A stretch of 64,000 nt of DNA, from positions 2,279,767-2,343,766 of the forward strand of contig OZ025877.1 in the NCBI GenBank assembly GCA_964019415.1, given 5' to 3'. The notes under the pieces were generated by a model. That model had not been told where the DNA came from. It saw only the letters and a list, made by a program, of their open reading frames with translations, and searched no databases. Below are positions 11,800-23,029 of this stretch, one piece after another (position 1 is the stretch's first letter; every line of letters starts with the position of its first letter). The position numbers and the translations under genes are program-made. The DNA is from Ianthella basta (lineage: Eukaryota > Porifera > Demospongiae > Verongiida > Ianthellidae).

Positions 11800-11983
11800 T
11801 GGTCCTGCATACAGGAAACTATACAGGAAATTGTGCCCTGTGCTGCACCAGAAAATGTACAGGAAATGAGGGATTTCCTGGATACAGGACACGTCAGTGA
11901 GGTATGACATGTTCTGTACTTTTCCTGTACTAAACCTGTACCAGGACATTCAGGATTTCTTCCTGTGTCAGCTCCCATAGAGG
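11800..11983. mobile_element. MITE-like insertion, about 185 bp, in block B only
   Basis: Block A reads GTCAGTTCTCATAG then CGGGTCATAG without interruption. Block B has about 185 extra bases here, rich in ACAGGAAA/TTTCCTGT words in both orientations (ATACAGGAAA, TTTCCTGGATACAGGA, TTTCCTGTACTAAACCTGTA). The flanks GTCAGTTCTCATAG and GTCAGCTCCCATAG resemble an imperfect target duplication. Confidence 0.6.
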
Positions 11984-12271
11984 GTTATAGTACAATGGTA
12001 CTCGTGAGCTACTATATAAATTTTCGTAAGCATTCTGCTGTTATAATAAGATACAAGCAATACAATAATACATACATGAAAAATGTATAAAAAGAAAATA
12101 CATGGATCATCTAGTAGGAATTCAAAACAATAATTCTGGTCTATGAAATAGTCCCACACAAATATAATATAGAATAATAGAATTGTAGTGCATGTGAAGA
12201 ACTAAACCTTTGGATTTTAAACCACATCCTGTGGTGCAGGTGTGTGATGTAACCTGCACATTGAGCTCAAC

Positions 12272-12279
12272 TATAAATA
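12272..12279 (+). promoter_or_regulatory. TATA box of protease B
   Basis: TATAAATA in the same context as at 4101-4108, 133 bases before the ATG at 12412. Confidence 0.7.
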
Positions 12280-12411
12280 GAGGTTGCTGGCAGCTGTTCC
12301 TAAAGACAGAGACTCAAGCATCATCAGAAGAAATCTTCAACAAGTTGTCCTATTCCTGCTTTGCTCAACAGTCAATTCAAAGGCAAATCATCAGCAGGAG
12401 CCACTGTCGCT

Positions 12412-15400
12412 ATGGCCCCTATGCAATACAAAGCCTTGCTTCTCTTTCTCCTCGGTGTGCTGACTGCTGTGTCTGCAGTGCCCCTGGACATCACTAGTAA
12501 GTTCTACATACAGCATATGAGAAGAAGTCACTTCAGCATACGAGTATGTAAGAATATACTCTAACTCTTTGGAAGCTACATTTGTACCATACCTGTACGT
12601 GTGTAAGATTGACAACATGTAGCAGCTGTCAGGGCAGATACCATGTACGCTTTAACTTTATGCATGGGGTTAAACTTTTGTGAATTTGAGAGTTTTTGCG
12701 ATTTCCGCAGTTTTAGTTTCGTGGGTGCAGAGTGGATAGCTAAAGCGTTGTTCACATTATTGTGGGATGAAACTTTTGCGATTAGTTGCAGATCCAGAAA
12801 ACCCACAAAAGATTATTAACTCAACGAAAGCTAAAGCGTATGCCTCAAATAAAAAGTTATGACTCTAGTCTCCAATGATATTGTAGCCATATACAACTCA
12901 TCAATTGTGACAGTATTTGCGAAAAGGGGGCATTTGGGGGCAATGCAAACAAGTTAGTACGAGGGTAAACTCGCGCAAAGGTGATATTTCACGCATTCGT
13001 GGATTATTGCATCATTAGTACCTATTGTGTATCCCCTACCTACTGGCAAAGTTTGAAACTCGTAGCCCTTTTGTGCGTCTCAAACGAGGGCTGAACACTT
13101 TCATGGCCGCGGTCTGATTGTTCGTGTACGGACTACACCGGAAATGTAATACGGACAGTATATGAAACATCTACGGAGAATTGGGGAAGGTCCGCCGGTA
13201 AGTGTATTCATATCTCTCTTAAAGAAGTTAAAGCAAGCCTGCAACCCCCTTCTGCAGGCTTGGCCGTGCCTTTGTGCTAGCAGCACCATCTCACTATACC
13301 AGTACGTTTACAGTGGCATAGCTTGAAACCTTCAGCGATGCCTACAAGGGCTACGGGGGGGACCACATCATTATTAAAACAGGGTATACAGTCAATGATA
13401 ATGGTGTGATAGAAAAGGGTTAGAACCTCGGACACAGGGTTACAGGTTGCTAAGCAGTAGAAACTGCATTGCTAGGGAATGCCCTGGCAAGGTAAGGGTG
13501 AGAAAAAGCTAGAGGGAAGAAAGTGGGTAAAATATAACTTGGGGAACAAAAGGACAGTATGGGGATACAATTTGGGGGATATAATTATAGGCAAGTAATG
13601 CGTGGATATGTAAGGGGATGGTGGTGCTACATGTGAACAATACACTGAACATAACATTAAAAAACAGTGATTGATGGGCATATTTGGCGGTCAATTGGGG
13701 CTCAGTCTCCATTTGGGCAACTGGCACCCAGGTTCCAGGGTGATTTGTGGGCTGAAAAGATAATGTAGCTCCCAGAGATGGCTGCTTTAGCCGCGTCGGT
13801 CAGAGCTTTACGTCTGTCAGAGGCTTTGCTCTGGGGGCAGCAAGCCTTAGAGCCGTATAGGCCTCGTGCGTGTAGTGGCCTAGGCAGCTGATCTTAATTG
13901 TCAGCAGTTGAACTTGGTAACCCTGGGCAGATAGGTCCGAAGCCAAAAGCTGGTAGTTGGTCTTCCCCTGCTTCCGGGCTCTAGCATTCTTGATGCTAGT
14001 GAGGTTGTTCCAGGGCACAGTGAGTTCCAACATGGTAGCACGCTTACCATCCACAATAAAGAGATCCGGCCGAGCGGTGGTCCCAATGATGGTGGGGAAA
14101 ATGGTTGCTGGAGGAGATTCGCATGCTCTGTGATCTAGCAGGTCTGCATAGACGGAGGCTTCTGGATTAAACCTCTGCAAGAATGGGAGTAGGGCGGTGA
14201 GCACCATGTCATGGCGCCATGTGTACCTGCCATCAGTCAGGGCTGTTGGGCAGCAGTTCAACACGTGTTGCACGTTGCAGAGGGGGCCATTGCACAGAGG
14301 GCACTTCCGGTTAAGTGAGTAGCCCCATCGGACCAGGGAGCTTGGGCATGGTAGACAGTCGCAGCTTGCCCTCAGTATAAAGGACAGCTGACCCGCTGGC
14401 ATTCCTGTGAGAAAGCGCTGCCAGAGGTGGTCTTCTGCATCAAGAGGGAGGATGTCTAAAAGACCATTCTGGACAGTGAGCTGGCTGAGATGGTTCTCCC
14501 AATCCTGCACCTGCTTCTCTCTCGCCAGCTTCTTACATTTGGCAAGTACCTGAGGCTTCTTAGGGGTGTGCGGCTCAGCTCTGCACCGGGCACCGGCTGT
14601 TTGGAACCGCTCCACAGCCTTTGGATCTAGGTAGGAAGCCTTCAGGTACGACGGGTCCTGCAGAGAGGGGAGACACTCAAGAACTTGTGGATCAGTAGAG
14701 TGAGCCACCGTTGTCAGCAGTGACATCTTGGCCTCTTCCAGGAAAAGCGGGAGGAACTTCAGGTCAAGGCTGTTCGGATGAAAAATAGCAGATGGAGTGG
14801 TGCAGCGAGGGAGGTGCAGCCACTTCTTCACCATTCTTGTGAGCAACCTCTGAAGGGAATAGACATGGCTCTTGGGGATGTCATTGACCATGTGGTGGAA
14901 GTGTAGGGATGGTAGCAGTGAGTGGTTCAACATCCATGTCTTGTATTCATCCCTGACTGGTGTTTCATCCAGAGCTGTGAGTTGGGGCAGAATGAGTGTC
15001 TTCAACTGCTGTGAAGCGCTCTGGCTGGTAGACTTGGGGCAGTCGGCTAGGGTCTTCCCAAGGAACTTGGTCGGGTGGTCATGGATGTTGGTGGTGCTGC
15101 CAGAAGAGAGGGGAAAGGTGGCGTTAGGGACGATCCTCTTACCATCGAAAGCCAGGGAGATACACTTTGATGGCTTCAGGTGGAGATCCAGGCATTTACA
15201 GCGGGCGTCGATGAGGCCGAGGGCAGACTTGTGTTCTTCACGATTGGTCTATATCAGGGACAGGTCATCACAGTATGCCTTGGCTCTGTGGGGACGGGTT
15301 GTGAAGAACTTGGTGTCTTGGAGCTTTGCCCTCACTTTTGGGACCTTTGCAGTGGGTGGCGTGCTTTCCCTGGACAGGAAATGTCTGGAGTTGCCTGTGG

Positions 15401-18400
15401 CAAGGTGCCATTGCACTGTGCGAAAGTCAACCGTTTCAGTGCTGCCATTGGTGTAGAGGACTGTGGATAGGCCAGCGGGCGAGTACTCGGTGACAGAGCA
15501 GCGGTACCAACCAGGGGGTTCATCTGATGAGGGCTCGTTCCACTCCACCTAGATATGAGCGTTCACAGGGGGCAAGCCAGCTGAAGATGGGACAGGGTAT
15601 CTGAGGGAGAAGCCTGATGCCTCGTCCATGTTAGCTAGTTCCACAATGGGGTTGAAGGCAATGAGGAAGATCATTGGGCACAGAGTGTCACCTTGAAAAA
15701 CCCCACGTTTTATCGGGAACACATCGGTTGTCCAGTTAGGTGAGGAGGCGAAGCCCTTCAGTTGAGAATAGGCGTTGCTGATGTAGCTGATGACTGGGGT
15801 GGGGATGCATATGTGTTTTAGCATATCTGCGATCAGCTGGTGAGAGATGGAGCCAAAGGTATTGCTGAGATCCAGGAAGGTCATATACAGCGGGAGACCA
15901 TTTGTCTTGGCGTTGCTCAGGATGGCTGAGGTGGTGAAGATATGCTCAATCACACCTGGGATTCCAGATAGGAAGCCCTTCTGTGTAGAAGGGTCGATGA
16001 TATCGTTTGCAAGAACGAAGTGTTCTAGGCGACTGGCAATGATGCGGTTGAATAGCTTTCCCACTGTGGAGGTCAGGGCAATGGGACGGAAGGAGCTAGG
16101 CTCAGATGGGGGACCTGACTTGTGTACAAGGGTGATCTTTCCAACACACCAGGATGGGGGGCAGCTGTGTTCATCAAGTAGGATGCGAGAGAATAAAGTA
16201 GCAAGGAAATGGTGGGTGGTCGGTAGGTGCTTCAGGTGATAATATGAAATGCCGTTGCAGCCGGGGGATGACTTGGAACAGCATTTCCTCAGGGCACGCT
16301 TGACTTGGCTAGGGGTAATGGGAGACATGTCAAAAGGTTTCCTAAATAGGGGGGTGGGCATCACGGAGTGGATCCAATCAGGGAGGCCAGCATAGGTGCA
16401 CAATTCCTTGCTGAATGATGTTCGTAGGAACTGGTGCGCACTTTGTGCGCTGAACTCTGGAGGTTGGTTCTTCTTTGATTGAAGAATAGATCTAGCAAAC
16501 TCAAAGGGATTCTGGCGGTACTTCCTCTCCTGTTGTAGGGTGGAGCGGTGGTTAGCGGCGTCAGCCGCTGCTTTGGCCGCTTTGTTATGTGCCCTGACTG
16601 CGTTTAAGAAGGGCCTAGGGTTGGTGAAGATGGACCCACGAAGGCTGCTCTTGGCCATAGCCAAGTTCCGTGCTGTCTTCTGGATTGAAGAGAGGCGGTG
16701 AGGCCCACGCGGGTTGATTCCTGGACGCTTTTCCTTCAGGAGATTGCTTCGCAATAAGGTGCTAACGGTGATGGTGACAAACGACTCTTTGGCAGCGGAA
16801 ATACTAATAGAATGAGATGATAACTGGTGATGTAGGACATCTAGGTCAGCCTGTAGGTCAGCGTTGACAACTCACCAGTCGATCGGAAGGTTTGCGACAA
16901 GGGCGGCTCCTGATTCGGGTAAGGGGTCTCCACCCGCCATCTTGTCACACCACAAGCAAAAGCAAAAGCAGCGGATACCTTGTAGCTAGTGAAGACGGAT
17001 AGCGGGCACTTCAGAAAGCCATGACGCGACTATCTCGCCTCACCTGATGATAGAAGAGACTTTATCATTGGTGAGGACGCCACAACCAACGACCGGCAGC
17101 CCCAACCTGAGTCGGTCCGTGTCGATTCCACTTTTAGCGCAACTTTGGCGGATTCAGGTGACCTTCCAGAAGAGCCTGCGATAGTTAATGCCGCGGTGTG
17201 CAGCCAAGGAGAAGTCTGCGTAACTCAGACGGTTGCGAATCCGACAGAGTGCATAGCAAGACAACGCCATGTTTGTAGTGACACAATCTGTAACACGGCA
17301 GAATGCAGAATGTTGCGGTTTTGCCGGAAGTAAATGTTTAAACAGCGTTTTCTTGAAATCACAGTACTCGTAATTCTGGGCTCCGACCACGTATATCTCG
17401 GTAACAGAACAAGCTAGCGAAGCGCAGTAAAGTGCAACAGGAAGCTCATCGAGCGTACTTTCACGCTACGTGTATAACTCAAATTCGAAAGTTGCCCTCA
17501 AATGCCCCCTTTTCACAAATACTGTCACAATTAAGAAGCAAATTGTTGGCAATTAGCAGCCATTTTCATTACTTTAAATTGTACACACACAGACTACAAC
17601 ATAATATGCGTGGTTCACACCTTCTCATAGGCCTGCCCCTCTCCTGTAGCACACGCATAAGCACTAGTGATGAATGGTATACAATTAGAATTAATCCATG
17701 TTAACTTTCTTACATTTCTCTACCTTTTATCAGAAAGGCAAGTAGACTCTATCTGTGAACATGATCGGCGTGCGTTGGTGGATCCCAACACTGCTCTTCC
17801 ATACGCCTGGATAGCAAAAATGGAAACCAACACAGGGAATTGCACTGCTTTCATGGTTAATGTCCCTCGTGTGAGTATGCAGGTTGTGCTCACTGCAGGA
17901 CACTGCATAGATGACCTTCCCCAATCAGTTTCATTGACCTTTCCTGGCAGATCACCTGTGCATGTAGATAGACACCAAATGCACTTTCCTTTACCTGAAA
18001 GTGGGGACTACGCTGCTATAATCCTACCAAGTGCAACTGGCTCATCAGATGGATTTGGATACAATGCAGTTCCTCGTGATAATGAATTAACTGGTAGGCA
18101 AGTAACAATCACAGGGTACCCAGATGGAAAACCTCAGAACACCATGTGGACTAGCGGAGGGGCATTAACAAGGGTCGATAATAGCAAGCTGTACTACAGG
18201 ATAGACACTACCGATGGTCAAAGTGGCAGTCCTATCTACACATGGTGGAATGGTTACTGGACGGTAGTTGGCATTCACACCGATGGAGGGTGTGATCCTC
18301 AGCCTAGCACAGCCAACTCGGGTCAACGTTTGACACTAACTGTGTTGGGCGACATTCTCACCTGGGCTAGGTATCCATGGCTAAACAACACTATTCAATC

Positions 18401-18746
18401 ACTGCAATTCCCAAACAGATTCCTCCGAATGGATGCTTCAAAGAACAAAGTGAATGTTCAATACAATGCTTATAGCTACGAACGTTTCCGCATTCTACCT
18501 GTCATAGTACCACCTTCTATAGCAGAATTCGAGGAATACGACACTGATTATGTTATCGAGTCAGTTAAATCTCGTAATCAATTCCTTCGTATGGATGGAA
18601 CAGGAGTGACTAGTCGAACACTGGAGGGAGGAGGTGCAGTGAACATTCAAACATATATACGTTGGCAGATCAGAGCACTTTCGATTGATCAATTTACCAA
18701 CTCATGGTGCCAACGTGATGGCCATTGGGTCAATACGATTCCGTAA
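12412..18746 (+). CDS. Protease B: secreted V8/trypsin-like protease with intact triad, C-terminal frameshift (2 exons)
   Basis: Exon 1 (12412-12496) is the signal-peptide exon, nearly identical to that of copy A, with a GTAAGT donor. Exon 2 (17734-18746) starts after TTTTATCAG. The intron is 5.2 kb because of the element at 12903-17532; the paralogue's intron is 615 bases. The predicted product is 365 residues. All three triad residues are present: His in VLTAGHC (H85), Asp in GDYAAIIL (D120) and Ser in GQSGSP (S192). The first two FLRMD repeats are intact. At 18652-18659 the sequence has four extra bases (ACATATATACG against ACATACG in copy A), which shifts the frame, ends the protein at 18746 and leaves the third repeat (18747-18858) untranslated. 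It could be a functional protease with a shortened trefoil, a young pseudogene, or an assembly error. Confidence 0.75.
12903..17532 (-). mobile_element. TIR-bounded 4.6-kb element carrying an RT-nuclease frame
   Basis: The left end (12903-12943) and right end (17492-17532) are inverted repeats of 41 bases with 39 matches, beginning AATTGTGACAGTATTTG. The paralogous intron of protease A is the empty site: GATATTGTAGCCATAT and AAGCAAATTGTTG are only about 20 bases apart there. The target duplication is unclear (AATT, or a TA-type site). Inside, on the minus strand, is one long frame (13800-16940). Inverted termini are expected for a DNA transposon and not for a non-LTR retroelement, so this is either a hybrid or an RT nested in a MITE-type element. 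Confidence 0.8.
13800..16940 (-). pseudogene. RT plus restriction-like endonuclease polyprotein, three in-frame stops
   Basis: A single minus frame runs from an ATG at 16940 to a stop at 13800 (1,047 codons). It is interrupted only by three nonsense codons: TGA soon after the start (about 16874), TAG at 15549-15551 and TAG at 15249-15251. In order it holds an N-terminal helical region; RT motifs (SSPGCNGISYYHLK; SFRPIALTSTVGKLFNRI; YMTFLDLSNTFGSISHQLI; GVFQGDTLCPMIF); the active site AYCDDLSLI; a thumb; a CCHC-like knuckle (CPLCNGPLCNVQHVLNCC); and RPDLFIVDGKRATMLELTVP, which fits a PD-(D/E)XK nuclease. The order RT, knuckle, nuclease is that of R2/NeSL/Hero-type retrotransposons. The preserved frame suggests recent loss of activity. 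Confidence 0.85.
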
Positions 18747-18858
18747 CGTGTTCCTGAGAATGGATGGAAGTGGCATAACTTCCCCACAAACATATGGTGG
18801 AGGAGTGGTTAACTGTCAGTACGGATATCGTAGCTTGGAAAGGTTCAGAATTGGATGA
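18747..18858 (+). pseudogene. Out-of-frame third trefoil repeat of protease B
   Basis: After the frameshift stop the sequence still encodes, in the other frame, NVFLRMDGSGITSPQT, then GGGVVNCQYG and the ERFRIG end. It ends in TGA at 18856-18858 and aligns with residues about 365-399 of copy A. Confidence 0.85.
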
Positions 18859-19320
18859 TGGCACAAATACAGCGAGACCATGCACTCCAGGCATAAGAAA
18901 CATTCATCAAACACACTATCATAGTTTAGTGATGAGTCATTACTCAATAACTAACTGAACCTACCAGCACACATGTACAATGGTAGAAGTAGCTCTGAAA
19001 TGTTAATGCTATCATGCCCATAGTATTATGCATGACAGTGTATGTACTTCACATGTGAATTTCAACATAAGTAAGCATACATACTGTACATGTGTGACAT
19101 TGCCTGTATTGGAAGTGGCACACTGTAACACTTGGCAACACATCCCACAGCACACATCCACAATTAAAGTAGAAACAGTAGCGTGTACGCAGCACACTTA
19201 ATATATAAGAGAAGTTATCCCATGTCTCCATACAGTATACGCCAATACACAGCAGACAGCCCATACACAGTAGCACAGAATTAGGTCATACATGTACGTA
19301 TACGCATAATATAGCTCAAA

Positions 19321-19859
19321 GTCAAATGGTGCCACTTAAACCCCTTCACACAGTAGTACATACTGATTTATGCACGATGTACATACTTCTCAAACCCAAA
19401 ATTGAGTTTCCAATAAAATTTGTAGCCTTAAAGGGTACAATGTACTTCTTCTCAAAGCTATTTGCAAAGGCAATCAGCTAGGGGAAGAACATTCTTTAGT
19501 CACTATTTCCTTCCAGTGATCCAAACATGATCTTATGGAGGAGAGCATTTTCTCATGCAGTCCAGTTCTACTATTAAATTTAAAGCTACATCACCATCGA
19601 TCCAGGGTCCAATCTCCCAACAAGAAGACTAAAACGCTACTTAAATATGCATTCTTACAATAACCTGGTCATACACCTGATGGAGCAAGTGGAGCACCAA
19701 TTCTATGTACAGTAGGATAAAGCGGGGTAATTTGTATGTACAGTCATCCATTCCACAGACAACAGCTATACCTCCTGATGAGTGGCTAACTCACTTTTAT
19801 ACCGCATTCAGCGATCACCTTCTTCGCTCTCTTCGACCCACCATAGATGGTGGAGAGGC
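19321..19859. other. Intergenic, no gene recognised
   Basis: Only short frames; no resemblance to neighbouring duplicated blocks. Confidence 0.4.
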
Positions 19860-19975
19860 CACCGACCACGGCCCCCACACTACGTCGTGGTCGCTTTCTG
19901 CTTCAGCGTCAGTTACGCGCAGTATCTTCCAGTAGTAGTCCTTCACGGAGTCCATGCATGCAGCGTAGCACCAGA
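19860..19975 (-). pseudogene. Probable AS3MT exon 1 remnant
   Basis: The minus frame reads MDSVKDYYWKILRVTD, close to the DSVKEHYRKK region of the intact exon 1 (40619-40803) and to the SVQDYYGKVL-type start of AS3MT proteins in general. The rest of the exon is not recognisable. No exon 2-8 sequence lies to its left, so it would be the only survivor of the AS3MT copy next to protease B. The match is short. Confidence 0.45.
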
Positions 19976-20679
19976 AGGTGAGGATCAGAATTCTCACAGG
20001 AGCAATCACTTACCTTCCCATACTAATCAGAAATCATACGTCAGTGCACTTAGTAGTTAGTAGTCTTATAGACCGTACATATATTTGCGGCCATTTTCGC
20101 ACTAAGTTCGGCTTCCACTCCGAATCCAGATGCTCCGCCAAGGTGGTGCTTTAATTCCACGGGAAAACACCCACTTGCACCGCTTCGCTCCTGCCTATAG
20201 TCAACAGAGGGAGTCAGAGTACCATGTTGTGGTGACCCATGAGGACACGCACCCTGTTCTCATGAGACTGAAACCCAACTGCAGGACGTGACAGACATGC
20301 ACACCCTTATTAGCGAACAGACAGTATAGCTAGCCTAATTTGCTAGCTGGCTACCTACAACAAAAGCAATTGAAATAGCCATGATTTGTGTGTGTTGTGT
20401 AGCTATGTAGCTAGCTATAGCTATAGGAATTCATATCAAGGTGAGCCACCTGGTAATAGGTGCAGTTCATCCCTTTGACCCACAACAGAGACTGACCGAC
20501 ACTGTCCTAAGCCCTATCAATTGGCTTAGTCAGCTAATGCAAAGGTCAGGAGCCAAGAAGACCACTTATAACATTCAACAGAATAACTATCTCTGTTCGT
20601 TATCCCCAAATATCAATATAAGGCAGGATGTGACCATGTAGCAATTTTGCACAATTTATAGTTGACCACATATCTGGAT

Positions 20680-22292
20680 ATGGCACAACAAATGGCAATT
20701 GATTCAGAGGGCTTCTGTCTAGAGATTGCAAAGAAAATGGAGCTAACCACAGAGGAAGTTAGGAAGCTTGTAGAACCGAATGTCGATATATCATCGTTGG
20801 AAGATTTTTTCCGCCTAACCGAGGAAGAATTGGAATCTCTCTTTCAGGGCATCACGATAAAACAGAAGATAGCTTTCAGAAGGTGGAAAGAGCAGTATCA
20901 GAAAGAGCCAGAACAACCTCCGGCTACAGCACATTCTCCTCTGCCACAGGTAAGAATATATGTCTTAAGTCGTACAGCTAAATAACTGAAAGGACCAAAT
21001 ATGCTGTATGGAATGTCTGAACCCATGGCCAGCTTATTATACTTATTCATGTAAACACTGTCTTAGAAATTGGCTGCATGGGTCCACTAGGTTGTTCAGC
21101 TTTGAAAATCAGCAACTGAAATGTTGCATTGATCTCCCCGGTACATTTGGCAAAAAGCATTCTTTTTCCCTAAAAATTTAATTATCAAAGATGATGGACA
21201 CAATGATGGAATTTGTGTATAGCCAAGTTATAGATGCATGATAGGAAATATATTGAAGATTATAAATATTTCCAAATCTATAGTATAACAGATTCACTCT
21301 TGCAGGCATTTGTACATGGTAATGAAGCAAAATAGTTCACACTTATACCAAGACACCACCTGAATATTATGTTCAAACGACAAGAAATTAATGCTGCCCG
21401 TATTTGATCATTCAAATTTCTGCAGAGGAGTGAATCAGATACATCGCAAGTGCTAATGAGTGAGGGTATCAGTCATCAAATGCGGGCACTTCACATTCAA
21501 AGACCAGCTGCAGACGCGTTCATCCTAAAGCAGAGAGAGGAGAAAGAGCGTCATGTCATTCATTACGAAATGTGTTTGCCCGATCAAGAGAAAGCACATG
21601 CAGAGAAAGTTGTTCTCCTTATGGGTGCCGAAGGATCTGGCATGAAGACACTGCTTGACCACCTTGCCACTTTTCTCTGCAGCTATTCAGAAGAAGAAAT
21701 ACGTCTGGTCAAGATTCCAAAACCAACACATATCGGAGACAGTAGGGGAATGCCGATAACAGCGTACACATTTCCGAGGAGAAAGGGATCGCAATTTCAT
21801 TTTGCGCTCACGATAGTGGTGGTTCCTGCATTTGGTTGTGAGGTGCCGCCAGCTACCTCTGCAACTGAGCACCTTCTGAGCAGAATTACGGGCATTTTCC
21901 CCAACTGCTTTGACAAGCTCCATGGCATTGCTTATGTCATAAATGCCTCCATGCATGCCCTCCCTCGTGCTCAGCTGGATGTCTTAAAGTCCATGCGCAG
22001 CATCTTTGGAGATGATGTACACAAGAATCTATTCATCCTGAATACCTTCGCTGACTGCCGAGAACCCCTTGCAGTTAAAGCTCTACATGATGCTGACATT
22101 CAGTTCCAGCAAAGCTTCAAGTTCAATTGCTCACCAATGCTTCCAGCTGAAAGTGGAGAAGCAGACATAGAAGCATTCGACTGGCTGAATTGGAAGATGA
22201 GTGAAACGTCAACAATGAGATTTCTGGAATGTATTGCCGATATACAAAGTGTGAACCTCCAGAGCCCAACTTCAAGCAACCCTGAACAGTAG
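20680..22292 (+). CDS. SAM-like plus degenerate GTPase protein (pseudo-GTPase), 378 aa, 2 exons
   Basis: Exon 1 (20680-20949) encodes about 90 residues with a SAM-like core (ISSLEDFFRLTEEELESLF) and ends at GTAAGA. Exon 2 (21426-22292) starts after TTTCTGCAG. The join is phase 0. The GTPase part is homologous to the neighbour at 25482-27753: ITAYTFPRRKGS, LNTFADC and QSFKFNCS align with ITAYTFHKREGS, MTTFADS and KSFKFNNS. However, the P-loop GATGAGKST is replaced by GAEGSGMKT (Lys lost) and the G3 motif DTPGFGD by VVPAFGC, so nucleotide hydrolysis is unlikely. The protein also stops before the neighbour's coiled-coil and Cys/His-rich C-terminus. AATAAA lies at 22304, twelve bases after the stop. 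It may act as a decoy or regulatory subunit of the intact paralogue (inference). Confidence 0.8.
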
Positions 22293-22329
22293 AACAGCAC
22301 CAGAATAAAAGCATGCATACACACACGTA

Positions 22330-23029
22330 CATATCACATTGATACCATGTGTATTACGCTAGTGTATACCTTGCCTTCTGTCATTGAGCTCAAGATTGAA
22401 GGCAGATAGAGGCAAGCTATCTGCAAGTTGCAATTGAAGAATTTGTGCACCAATATTTAGAACATTCGTATTTGCCATTTGTACTTTGTTTAAACAACCA
22501 CTGCAGCACACTTGGTTCAATATTCATCATTACTTATGGTTATTGTAAGTTTCTCGTGTTTAAGCACACAGTATAATTTATATACTGTAATTATCATTGT
22601 TCGTACATACTGGTATTGTACTATACATGCATACCTATTAACTCTATTATATCACATAAGTGTATTATAATTATAGTTTATATATTAAGTAGAAGGCCGT
22701 AGCTAGTCTTATAACATTATAATACAACAACTTTATAACCTTGAGTTTGCTCATTAACGTTGGTATTACAATGGCTGTGTTTGATTACAAAATTAATACT
22801 AATGGTAATCTTCATCAGTCCACAACGGCATGTATGCAGTGAGGAATGAAGTGTGAAAGTTATAATGGCTGGATTGAATATAATTATGGAGTTGCTAAAT
22901 TAATGTCGAATAGCCTATGGCCAGCTATAATACCAACGCTACAATTATTATGAAAGCACTGCTCTAGCTATAGTGGACAGGATTTGAATGCTGCAACGAT
23001 TAACATTGTGGTAGTTTCCGTTGCTATAA
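22330..23029. other. Intergenic, AT-rich, no gene recognised
   Basis: 3' flank of the pseudo-GTPase gene, ending at the repeat copy at 23030. Confidence 0.4.

Noticed and set aside
14872..15470. Plus-strand frames of 194 and 96 residues over the RT
   Set aside because: Shadows of the minus-strand RT-nuclease frame.
17145..17333. 62-residue plus frame inside the TIR element as a second ORF
   Set aside because: Short, on the opposite strand to the RT, with no recognisable feature; likely 5' UTR of the element.
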